In this document: in pieces, positions 1 through 12,485 of the stretch
Layout of the letters: every line of letters begins with the position of its first letter
How positions within the stretch are numbered: position 1 is the stretch's first letter
Source of the DNA: Metridium senile
Taxonomy: Eukaryota; Cnidaria; Anthozoa; Actiniaria; Metridiidae
Length of the DNA: 64,000 nucleotides
Assembly (NCBI GenBank): GCA_949775045.1
Contig: OX459105.1
Coordinates: 16,877,353 to 16,941,352, forward strand
Direction of reading: 5' to 3'
Program-made: the position numbers and the translations under genes
The notes under the pieces: model-generated
Databases searched by the model: none
The model's input: only the letters and a program-made list of their open reading frames with translations
Told to the model about the DNA's origin: nothing

Positions 1-290
1 CAATGAATGATAAGAATTGATCATTTGTTCTCTTTCATTGTTAAAGTCCCAATGAATGATAAGAATTGATCATTTGTTCTATTTCATTGTTAAAGTCCCA
101 ATGAATGATAAGAATTGATCATTTGTTCTATTTCATTGTTAAAGTCCCAATGAATGATAAGAATTGATCATTTGTTCTATTTCATTGTTAAAGTCTCAAT
201 GAATGATAAGAATTGATCATTTGTTCTATTTCATTGTTAAAGTCTCAATGAATGATAAGAATTGATCATTTGTTCTATTTCATTATAACC
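1..290. repeat. 49-bp minisatellite, about 6 copies
   Basis: A unit beginning CAATGAATGATAAGAATTG recurs every 49 bases (1, 50, 99 and on), nearly identical between copies. It is intronic and runs straight into the splice acceptor of the next CHERP exon, so each unit carries a copy of the pyrimidine-rich stretch TTTGTTCTATTTCATT. It starts at the window edge, so its true length is unknown. Confidence 0.9.
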
Positions 291-292
291 AG

Positions 293-426
293 TTATCAGA
301 TGTAGATTACAAGCCATTAGAAGCACATGATATTCGACTGCCAGCTCCTCAGCCTCCAAGTGAACGTCTGATGGCTGCCGTAGAAGCATTTTACAGTCCA
401 CCAAGCCATGAAAGACCAAGAAATAG
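293..426 (+). CDS. CHERP: CHERP exon, conserved segment before the RS region
   Basis: The acceptor is TATAACCAG at 292 and the donor is GTACAA at 427. The exon is 134 bases and leaves two bases (AG) of a split codon. It encodes DYKPLEAHDIRLP and ERLMAAVEAFYSPPSHERPR, the strongly conserved block before the RS region in animal CHERP. Only one copy exists in the window, left of the duplicated segment. Confidence 0.9.
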
Positions 427-3400
427 GTACAAATATGAACCATTGATAGCCTAGATTCCACAACACTCCATACTTAATTTCATTAATACTCTGAGGAAAC
501 TGGTTTGTTTGATTAAGGTATCAGGGGACCTTCGCGACCGATGTTCATTAACTCCTCATAGCACGCTAACTACCGAAGTAATCACTATAAAAGTATACAT
601 TTTCTTAAAGCTTAATAAATGGAGATTGCAACTATGAGATTTGTTTTGAAGAAATACGGCTGGTTTTTTTTCAGTTGGTATTTCATTATTTTTGACCGCT
701 CATTTTTAAGAAGTTCCAGGAACACCGAATTGTATTGTATTTACAAACTGTTACCGCCATCGTTTAGAGCACAGTTTGATCTCTCAAACCGTGTTTCTTT
801 TTTTTGATTAACGCGTTTGCAACGGAATTATCTGCTTTCAAAGTTGATATACGCAATTTTTAGCTATTTTTATAGAAATCGTACAATAACTTTAAAACGC
901 AATAAGATATCAACAAAATTAGACACGGTTTTGGACTTGAGGTATTAATCATCAATTGTGAAAAGTTTGAATAAAATCGGTTGAAATCCGGTGTTCCTGG
1001 AGCTCTCTAAAAATGACCTAAAACGCTATAAATCGTTTTTAAGAAAATCGCCTATAAAAAGTTCTGGTATCCTGCTGTTGTTTATTGACTTAAGCCTTCC
1101 CATCTGTCATCGCTATTTCCGCTCTATTCAAATCGTATGTACAAGCCAGGTACGAACACTAACTACGTGACCTTTGTGACATAACAAGCCGGAGACACGG
1201 GAAACATCACAGAATTCATTAGTGTAACAATCTCAAGCTTTTCGGTTCTTTTAAACGCTATAATTAAGATTGCTTGGCCAATTGGTTGTAACCAGAATGC
1301 TGCCGGCAAAGAAGAACACAAGCAGAGCGCGTAAAACTAACAAAGGTCGTACAGAAGACAAAGAGCTAAATGTGAACCCGCGGGAGCGTATCATAGACAA
1401 AATGCGTAGCTTTGGATGAGTTCTTCTTTGAAGGCATTATCAAAAGTAATCTATTTCATAACACTCTCCTTCATGTTCAGTTGAAATAAGGAATGGGTAA
1501 AAATATTGAATCAGCGGCCAAAGGCAAACTATAGCAATTTGCCTTTGGTGGCGGGTCCACACGACCACGCGAGACATGTCGGGGTGGGAGGGTGGGTCGT
1601 TTTTAGTGGGTCCGCCTCGCTGATCAATCAACTGAACGAGCGGAGAGTGTTCTCTCGCATTTATAATGCCCCTCTACATTCCACACGTGCCTATTCTATC
1701 CGTATTCCATCGTGTATAAACAATAATTCTATTATTTCATCTTCGCATCTCATTAGAGTATTAAGAATAGTAATCTATTTCATAACACTCTCCTTCATGT
1801 TCAGTTGAAATAAGGAATGGGTAAAAATATTGAATCACGCTACCTAGGTCTATCTATGCATTATTTGTAATTATACCACATTTTACACTGATATCATCTC
1901 ATACCAGAATACCCCAATCCTCATATCCCCTATCCTTTAAAAAACCCAAAGCTATAACTCTCCTGGGCTGTCTCATTTTTTCCTTTTATTCGTGGTTTCC
2001 ATTGGGAAAGCGCTCACAAAACGTTTCAGTTCATTAATGTCTTGCCATGGTTGGATAGTATCTACTGTTCCACTTGACGCTAGCTTGCCCGACGCACCCG
2101 ATGGGTTTAACACCTTAGCTAACTGTAAATAATACAATGCAGTGTGGCGACGATTCCACCCAACATGATCCATGATTTCGGAGAGGTCTGCACCTGTCAG
2201 AGCTAAGGTGATGGCGCATCCAGATCTAAAGCCATGTAGTGTTTCACCTTCATTTATACCCATCTCATCGAGGTATCCCTTTAATCGAGCTTCAGCTGTT
2301 GATGATGTCAGCGGAGCGTCTACAATGCCCTGCGCTGACGTTGTCGGCCGGAACAGATAGCCCCGGGTAAGATCAACGCACATTTGCCTGGCAATATCTA
2401 TATATTGTTCAATAGCCCTTATAGGGCAGATAGCAGTTTGAGGGTTTCTTCTAATTCCGAAAACATTCTGATCTCCGTCTCGTAATGTTTTACCCCATAT
2501 GTGGTTGAATAGTAACCCATCATCGTTTGGGAAGCGTAAGATTTCCGGGACTTTCACTCGACCCAGATCCCCTGGTCGGTCCCCACTAAAGAAAGCTGTC
2601 TTGAAGTAAGCCTGATCACGTGCAATTATAAATCGCTCTATGGGTTTATTCACCTTCTCCAATTTACGTTGTAAATGTAGTGACAATTGCGTAAGCTTGT
2701 CGACAAAGAAAGGCGTTGCTTGCTTCGGTGTAACTCTAGCCTGGAGCTGTTCCGCAGTAACTAAACGAAGATAGTCTTTAACGCATTTGTCCGCTGCTGG
2801 ATTCCCTAGCCCTAATCTCTTATCCCATTCTCCATCTCGACCCATCGTATGGAAAATTGCCCTCAGTTTGCCGATATATGAATCCACCGTCTTATAAGAT
2901 AGGCGCATTGGACAACCACAAGGGTGTTTTCCTTTATCTCCAATAAATTGACAACTATTTATGTGTACTTGCGTTCTACCATTGCGGTCCTTATAGATTA
3001 AGAAACGGCATATGTCCCGTGGGGTTAAAGTAGCAAGGGTTACGTTTCCTTGCAAAGCCGCTACAAACTCTTCAAGCTCTTTTTGTAATGAATCCTTTTG
3101 TTTCGCATAGCTGGTGGCGCGATCGTAATTCAAAAGTTGCTGTAGCCGCTCATCGATGACATCCAAATCTATATCTACGTGATCCACCCTTTGCCAAGAT
3201 ATCACCTTTCTCTTATATCCACAGCGCTGGCAAAAACGAAAGTCCACGTCATTTGCGTGGCTACATTTTGGGCATCGTACTGGGTACGTAAGGGGTAAAT
3301 AATTTTGCCACCATGGGAAGGTCCTACAATACAACGTATTAAATAACAAGTTATTTTCTTTATTCTTATGTTGTTACACACTAGTAATTATTTATCATAA

Positions 3401-5926
3401 ATATACAATGATATGCAAAAATATTGTTATTGTCTTCGTTATTCTCTGATTACCCGACGATTGTCCTACACTGTCTACATACATATATACCAAATCGGGT
3501 TCTGCATTATAATGGTTTAAAAGCAAACGCCCAAAGATCTCCTTGTAGGGATTTATGCGGGACCCAACCGTTCTTGGAGGGAGCGAGAATAGCTTTCTCA
3601 TCACCTTTTGCGGCAAGTTTATGTTTCTTAGTTGATTTGCACCATAATAAGGGCCACCAAAACTTCCTGGGATAAACATCCAAAACTACCACTGTGCAAC
3701 TTAGTGAATATTCCTGAAGGAGAGACAACACTGGCCCGACCAGAGCCAGAGGCGGAAACACATAAGATCGTTTCAAAATACTACCACGCTGGGCTAGATT
3801 TTGAGCAAAAACATTAACGCCAGACGAACCTGGAGACGGCCAAGGAGTAAAATGGGGGAGGTCTTGGCCGGATCTGTTCTTCATCACATTGGAATCCAAT
3901 GACATCAAATCACATGTATGTCCCTCTTTCTCCCCAAAGATGTTCTCCACATATCGCCACGTGTTATATGCTAGCCGACTGTCAAGCATCGAAATTCGGC
4001 GAGATGGAAAGTCGGCTGGATTAGCACTGCTTGGGACGTAAAGCAGCTGGAGTAACACGTTCAACCTCACAGTGGTGTGGAAAAGCTTCTTGAGAGCTGT
4101 GTTTAAGGGTGCACTCCTACCTCCTTGGTTATTCCATGCGTTTATTACAACCTGACTGTCCACCATCGCGTCTACCCTGGCATATCGTAAAACATCTTCA
4201 CATGAACATAACAGCTTATCAATTGCTATGGCCTCCTTAACGGCAATATCCCACCCTTTTTCTTCTGCTGACCAATAATCTGATATCTCTTTCTGTACAG
4301 GAGAAAGGATATTTGCACCCCAACCATATGATGAGGCATCCGTCGCTACCCTGACTTGGATGTGTCGTTCGTTCTTCCATGGGAAAGGTGCGTCCCATGT
4401 TTCTAAAAATAGCCAATATTGAATTTCCTCCTTTAGTTTGCCTTCCAAACGAAGGGGCTTGCATGATCGAAGACCTTTTGAGATAGCTCTATTCATCTCT
4501 CTTGTAAAGAGTTTTGCTGCCGGGACTGCGAGAGCGAGCGATACACATTTCCCCACAAGACGCTGAAGAGTTTTGACGTTCACGGTATGTGCTGTAAGGA
4601 CGGTTTTAACCAGTAATATAAATTTACGTCGTTTTTCAGGTATCAAACGAAAACATTGTTCCTGAGAGTCTACCAGAAAACCGAGGTACGGTACTTTTCT
4701 TTGAGGTATTAGTATAGACTTCGCAAGACCCAGGAAATAACCAAGCTGTATTAGGTAAAAAGCCACCAAGAATAAGGCTGACTCGGCTGCAGACCGCATA
4801 CGATCCTCATGATTCGTCATGGTCGCATATACCCCTGTATCAAATGGAACTTGTAATTGTCCATTATGCCTGTCATCGATATAAAGTGAACAAGGAACAC
4901 CAATTGATCGAAAATAATTAGTGGCCATCAATCCAGTCGTATTATATATGTACGGGGAGATTTTCCACCCAAATGGGATAGTATTATAGGAGAAATACCA
5001 TCCCCCCCACTGCATACCAAAGAAAGTACGGCTGTCGTCTGTTAGCATTATATGATCGTATCCGGATTTGTCGTCCAACACCGTCTGAAACGAATCCTTG
5101 TCCACGTAGCGAGGTACGTCGCTTAGTTTGTCCAACGTGAACGGCTTGTCTTGCATCCATAAATTGACGTATCTCGCGTCTAGGCAGAGACGTGGTTTCG
5201 ATGGTTCGACTGTCAGTGGGAGGACAATATGTGGCGCTTCTACCTCTCCTACCCTCCCAAGTAAAGATATTGCTCCTGTTTTCATCCGGTCAAGAAGCGT
5301 AGACTGTATGTATTCTGTAAATGGCTTACACGATGCGTTATTCTTGAATATCCTTGTTGGCGGGCGATCAGAATCATAATCTATACCCTTAAAAGTACCT
5401 TTAAAACGTCGGAAGAACGACCAGACAGATACCTTGTTTCTGATCCATTCAAGGACTTCATCCTGGCTCGCCCCAGAACACTTTTGTGCTAACGCTTCCC
5501 ATTGTGTTCCATGTGCATGTAACTCCCCCGCTTTAAAACATTTTGGATCCCGGAAGCATAAATTTGTTACTCTACCACCAGCTTCTCCCTTTTGTACTAA
5601 TATGACCCTCCTATCTATCTCATCATTTGCTGTCATTTCATCTGCGACTGTAACGGGATTTCCCTGATAATCCACCCAACTTATCACATTCTTTTCTTGT
5701 TCTTCTCCCATTAGACGTCTATCAAATTCAACATTCTTTTCCCATTGAGGGAATTGCACACCCTAGGATAAGGAAAAGGCATTAAAATGGAAAAAAGAAA
5801 AGGAAAATCCCGCACAGTCAGCAGCGAAATGACAGCATTGACCCAGTTAAACCGGGGGGGTTATTTTAGATACCCTTTTTCAATACTGCTAAAACTCTGT
5901 GACTGTCACCAATAAAACACTCAATT

Positions 5927-5961
<35 letters not shown>

Positions 5962-8900
5962 GCTTTTATTGTTATGTTAGATCAAATACAATGTATCATA
6001 ATCGACTACAAATCCTTTTATTTTCATATTCATAACCCTTTGCCAGTCCGGTAATTATTAACGTAATTTACAATAGTACTAATTATCGCCCTTGCCCTTT
6101 ATAGCATCATTAGTAGACGTTGACGCTCCCTGCATGTCTTTCTTTCTTAGCTCGCAATTGAACTTTATATGGCCAACTTTACCACAATAGAAGCATCGAC
6201 GGTCCGCCGATCCTTGCCAAGTATTCGCCATCCTATTAGGATACCTGCGGTATGGTGCTGGCCTTGCTTCTGCCCGATTGTTGGACTGCTTATTGTACTC
6301 TTTTTCTACTTTCCTGAGCACATCTAACACCTTCTCATGGTCTTTGTCTCCCACCAAGCGTAGTAACAAATGGCGGAATTGTTCCTTCGGGATGTCGATC
6401 TTAGCACGAGCGGTCTGGTAGGCCACTTTGTAAAAATTGGCTTTTTCATGCTTGTTATCATGTGCGGCCCCTTGTAGTGTGTCCAACATCTCTAGTGCTT
6501 CATATTTATTAAATTCCAATAAAGGGCGCGAAATATAGTTTGTGATTTTTCTCGCAACATCCTCTACCGAAGGCTTTCTGAGTGAAGACATCAATTCTTG
6601 TAATTCTTTTTTCAATTTCTAGAAAAACAACAAATGAAGGTACTTATGAGTCCCGTGCCATCCGCTGCATAACTACATATCATAAATCCTTTAGTATTAC
6701 AATTTATAAATGTATGTAACAAATTTTCATCACTTCAGTTGTCAGTAGGTATAAATATCCCCGTACCTTTACACTATGTAACTCACTAATTATTCAGGTC
6801 AAACTACATTCCGTCCTTACTACCCGAAAACATAGGAAATACTTCACTTCCCTATACTCAATTATAGTCATCCAACGATTCATAATTTAATCTACTTCCT
6901 TGTGCGCGGGAATATTTCAATTCTGTACGTGTACTATGTAATCCTAGTCATTCAAAAAACACACACCGAAGCAATCATTCTACACTTGTCTCCTCCCTGT
7001 GCGCGGGATAATTATTACTTTTATAAGTACTATTATAGTCATCCAACGAACACTCGCCGAAACGAAAGAATTATTAATCTACAATAGCCTGCCTCCCTGT
7101 ACACGGGAAAATCATCACTTGTCTATACTATTATCGTCATCCAACGAACACTCGCCGAAGGAATCATTCTACAATAGCCTGCCTCCCTGTACACGGGAAA
7201 ACCATTCACTTTTATATACTATTATAGTCATCCAACGAACACTCGCCAAAGGAATCATTCTACAATAGCTTGCCTCCCTGTACGCGGGAAAATCATTACT
7301 TTTATATACTATTATAGTCATCCAACGAACACTCGCCGAAGGAATCATTCTACAATAGCCTGCCTCCCTGTACGCGGGAAAATCATCACTTTTATATACT
7401 ATTATAGTCATCCAACGAACACTCGCCGAAGGAATCATTCTACAATAGTCTGCCTCCCTGTACACGGGAAAATCATCACTTTTATATACTATTATAGTCA
7501 TCCAACGAACACTCGCCGAAGGAATCATTCTACAATAGTCTGCCTCCCTGTACACGGGAAAATCATTACTTTTATGTACTATTATAGTCATCCAACGAAC
7601 ACTCGCCGAAGGAATCATTCTACATTAGTCTGCCTCCCTGTACACGGGAAAATCATCACTTTTATATACTATTATAGTCATCCAACGAACACTCGCCGAA
7701 GGAATCATTCTACAATAGTCTGCCTCCCTGTACACGGGAAAAAATCATTACTTTTATGTACTATTATAGTCATCCAACGAACACTCGCCGAAGGAATCAT
7801 TCTAAAATAGTCTGCCTCCCTGTACGCGGGAATTGTTCTTTTATTTTAGATAAACCGGCTTATAAACCCGATTATAAAATAAGCTAAACTCTAGTTACGA
7901 GTAAATTACTATCTTAAGCGTTACCCACGTGCACGATGCTTGTTGAAGGCATGCACTCAAGCTTATCAGGAATATGCAAATACATTTAGTTAAGAATAAT
8001 CTTTGTTCATCTGAATAGTCCGTTGATTTAGAATAGCGCTTCATGTAGAAATTTATAATAAAATTACTCGATTCAGTCCTTAATAAACTAAGATACATTA
8101 ACGAGTCAACTTGTACCGTAAAACTTGGTTTTAAAATGTAATATATTTACCTCAAGCTCTACTTGAGCCGCTGCTGGCTGAGCTTGGCCCTGGGCGGCTG
8201 CTTCGATGGCATTTTGTGCTTGCGGAGCTGGTGGTTCGGCTTCGCCTACTGCTGCGGGAACTTGTATCTCTCCAACTTCTTCGTCGGACATTTCTCGCGT
8301 GGTCGAGTTTTCTACAAAGTTGTCTAGTGGGTCTAACGCGCTGATCAATCAACTGAACGAGCGGAGAGTGTTCTCTCGCATTTATAATGCCCCTCTACAT
8401 TCCACACGGGCCTATTCTATCCGTATTCCATCGTGTATAAACAATAATTCTATTATTTCATCTTCGCATCTCATTAGAGTATTAAGAATAGTAAATTATT
8501 TGATCTAAATGCCGTCATTTAATTATTACAGTTATAGCTGCATTCTATTTGTTTAGAGTCTCGAGACAAGCACAGAAAATCGTCTTTCAAGTTGTTGTTG
8601 TTGTACACTATGAAAGTTTTTTGAAATAGAGCGCAAACACTTAATCCGTGAAATAAAATATATTTTTTTACTGTCTAATAGTTCTTATTTAGTGACTATT
8701 AGTGACTATTTTAGACAAGTAAAGCTGTAATGAAGAATTGTCTCCTTTGTATTTGCCTTTTCTTAGACTGTTCTGGTTGAGTGATAGCCACTAAATAAGA
8801 ACGATTTGTTTGTAACAATTTTGATTTTATTTCACGGATTAAGTGTTTGCGCTCTACATCGTTTTTTCTCTTTGACGCAACAAAAGGGCTTTTCCGTTTC

Positions 8901-11900
8901 GGCATCTCTTAGTTCTTAAAATAACTTGTTTTAAACTGATCAAAGCAAATAAACTTGGTAAAATATGTAGAAGAACGCTAGAGTTGTGAACAAAGTAAAT
9001 TTCTGTCGAATTGATGTGAAACACGAGAGTTCGTGACTTGTCATGTCACGCTGTTGCTATGATACAACCTTATATGAGCAACGTCTTGTGAAGAGCCCGT
9101 TGACAGATTGTTTCCGCTTGTTTACATAGAATAAATATGGTTTTTCGTCGATTATAGGGGTTAAAACTTAGAAAAATGTATTTTTTATTTCAGAGAAATG
9201 TTGCTCTCCTTTCAAGCTTTCGATTGATATCAAAATTGTAAAATCAACAAAATGGTCAAAACCGAAACTCCCCTGATACCTTAAGTGACGTTTTGGCCAA
9301 GAGAGAATGAAAAGTGACGTCACAAAGAAACATGGTTTGAGTTTAATGTTGCAGAACTTCACTTGATCAAACCTCGAGCAACTCATTTGCTTGGATTTTT
9401 CATGTTGTATTAAAGAACTGTTTTGAAGACAAACGATAATCATAATAATCTTTATTAAGAAAAATGTTTTCACATACATCATTTTCAAAAAGGACCTCTT
9501 TGAAGCTGTAACAAATTCTCATCTCCAAAGTTTTGTGTTTTGTTTCAATGAGGGCTGGGAACAAAGTGGCTTGTTTGAGTTTTATAAAGCAAAGCTACCA
9601 TTCATCAAAGAAAGAGACATTAGAGACAAGGATAAACCTATGCCAGTGTGAGTTTTCTTTCTTCCTTCCTTTTTTTTGCCTCATTTTTTTTATTATTTTT
9701 TTATTGTTTATTTCACTTATGGTTTAATGAAATCTTTATTTAGTTTCTACTATTGATGATGATGATGATAGTGATGGTCACAGTGATGATGTTGATAATG
9801 ATGATGTTGATGATGATGATAGTGATGATGGTGATTATGATAGTGACGACAATGATGATAGTGATGATGATGATGATGATAGTGATGATGATGATGATGA
9901 TGATGTTGACAATGTTGATGATGATGATGGTGGTGATGATGAGGATGATGGTGACGATGAGGATGTGGAAGATAGTGATGGTGATGATGGTAATGATTAT
10001 ATACATGTAGCAAATTTGCATGCTATAACCTTTGTGTGTTAGTTCAGCTGTTATTAGTCTCCCCTGGAGGGAGCCCGGAGTATTCAAGGAATAAAACCAC
10101 TCTTCTCCTCATGCTACTGTATCCATAATAATTGAAATGCGTTCAGTTTTATAAGTGAAATACAGATACATGAGAAAAATATCAAATGACCTTGGTGGGA
10201 ATTGAACCCCACGGTTTTAGCTTTCTAGTCCAACATGTTGCCACTACAACACAAGGACCAATCACGCTGGATACGCAGCCGGACAATGTAGTATAGGGCA
10301 ACTGTGTGGGTCCCAGGGCATGATATTTTTTTCATGTATCTGTATCCATAATGAATTAATTCTTTCTTTAGATCTAAGTCACCATCACCTCCACGTTCCC
10401 CTGAGAGAAGACGGCGGTCACATTCCCGTTCTCCAGCTAGAGGACGGTCACCATCTATGTCGCCACCATACAGACAGTCATCACGAAGTAGATCAAAGTC
10501 ACCAATAAGACGAGGAAGAAGTCGGTCAAGGTCACCGTCGAGAAGAAGGTACTACCACTGGCTTGGAGAGATGACGGCAGTGATGATGATAGGGATGACA
10601 TGTATAATGATGATGATGATAGGGATGACATGTATAATGATGATGATAGGAATTACATATATAATGATGATGATAATATCGGTAATTGTGACAATGTTGA
10701 TGATGATAACGATGATGATAGGAATTACATGTATAATGATGATGATAATATCGGTAATTGTGACAATGTTGATGATGATAACGATGATGATAGGGATCAC
10801 ATGTATAATGATGATGATAATATTGTATAATGATGATAGGAATGACATATATAATGATGATGATAATATCGGTAATTGTGACAATGTTGATGATGATAAC
10901 AATGATGATAGGGATTACATATATAATGATGATGATAATAGTGGTAATAGTGATGATGATGATAGGGATTACATGTATAATGATGATGATAATAGTGGTA
11001 ATAGTGATAATGATGATAGGGATTACATGTATAATGATGATGATAATAGTGGTAATAGTGATGATGATGATAGGGATTACATGTATAATGATGATGATAA
11101 TAGTGGTAATAGTGATGATGATGATAGGGATTACATGTATAATGATGATGATAATAGTGGTAATAGTGATGATGATGATAGGGATTACATATATAATGAT
11201 GATGATAATAGTGGTAATTGTGACAATGTTGATAGGGATTACATGTACAATGATGATGATAATAGCAGTAGTAGTGATAACGATGATAGGGATTACATAT
11301 ATAATGATGATGATAATATCGGTAATAGTGATAATGATGATGATGATATTGTATAATGATGATGATAGGGATTACATGTATAATGATGATGATAATATCG
11401 GTAATAGTGATAATGATGATGATGATATTGTATAATGATGATGATAGGGATTACATGTATAATGATGATAGCGGTAATAGTGATAATGGTGATGATAATA
11501 AAAATGATGATGATAATATCGGTAATAGTGATAATGATGATGATATTAATGATGACATTGTGATAATCTTGTATAGTTGTCATCAGTATTATTAAGAGTA
11601 AATACCATTGAACTGTTATGTATTGTGTGTTGTTGTAGGAATCGTTCTAATTCACGGTCAAGATCACGGTCAAGGTCTCGCTCACAATCACCACACCATC
11701 GACAGAGTCCTTCTAGACGAAGACGCAGCTTATCTCCTCCTAGAAGACGAAGTCCTACACCTCCTAGTTTTAGGTTAGTGAACATTGTCTGTCTGTCTGT
11801 CTTTTGTATGTGTCTTAAATCTTTGTTTGTTTCCAGTCCATTTATCACCAAGACAGTGGACACTAGACTGGATGAAAGCAATGTCGGCCATCAACTCCTC

Positions 11901-12453
11901 AAGAAAATGGGTAAATTAATCTTTATGATTGTCATGGTAACAGTTGTCATCATTATCACCACAAATACCATCGTCACCAACAACAACATCATAATCATCA
12001 TCATCATCATTATCATCATGATCTTTGTCACCACCATTATTGCCATAAACATCATCATTGCCACTATAATCATCCCCATTATCATTATATTCATCATCAT
12101 AGCTATTATTATCAACATTATCATCATCATCACCATTATCACCATCACCATCATCCTGACTATTTCAAAGCAAGAGATCTCTAGTTATATCTCAGCTATA
12201 TGTACCGTTGCCGGTTGTTCCTAAAGCATTGACAAGATATTGATTTGTTGTTCAGGATGGGAAGGAGCTGGCTTAGGAAAGGATGAGAAAGGAATCCAGG
12301 ATCCAATCAAAGCAGGAGAAATACGCGCCAGACATAACCAGTATAAGGTATGGGCTACCTGTGTCACACTTACCACTCGTTATTATCGTTGTCATCATCA
12401 TTTTTTATCACCATCATCTTCATCATCATCATCACCATCACCATCATCATCAT

Positions 12454-12485
<32 letters not shown>

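Larger units (their letters stand above)
1445..8494 (-). mobile_element. Full-length DIRS-order (Ngaro/PAT-like) tyrosine-recombinase retrotransposon
   Basis: Read on the - strand the layout is A1 (8494-8340), gag, RT-RNase H, tyrosine recombinase, B1 (1837-1769), A2 (1773-1619), B2 (1513-1445). These are the split direct repeats of PAT/Ngaro-type elements; classical DIRS has inverted termini. A1 and A2 are about 155 bases and differ at about one position; B1 and B2 are 69 bases and match along their length. B1 and A2 overlap by AGTAA, fitting recombinase-mediated joining of ends. There is no integrase, no LTR and no target duplication. Every frame is open over its full length, so the copy may be recent. 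No methyltransferase or SGNH-hydrolase domain is visible. It sits in a CHERP intron, antisense to the gene. Confidence 0.92.

Noticed and set aside
1506..1808. Long terminal repeats at the ends of the retrotransposon
   Set aside because: The A and B repeats are split and rearranged, there is no integrase or primer-binding site, and a tyrosine recombinase is present.
10191..10261. Functional tRNA gene
   Set aside because: Eight-base T loop and poor acceptor pairing; kept only as a tRNA-like remnant.
11546..11881. Antisense Arg/Leu-rich frames opposite the RS exons
   Set aside because: They mirror the low-complexity RS coding sequence; exon phases and CHERP similarity support the + strand. 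The same applies to 45299-45538.
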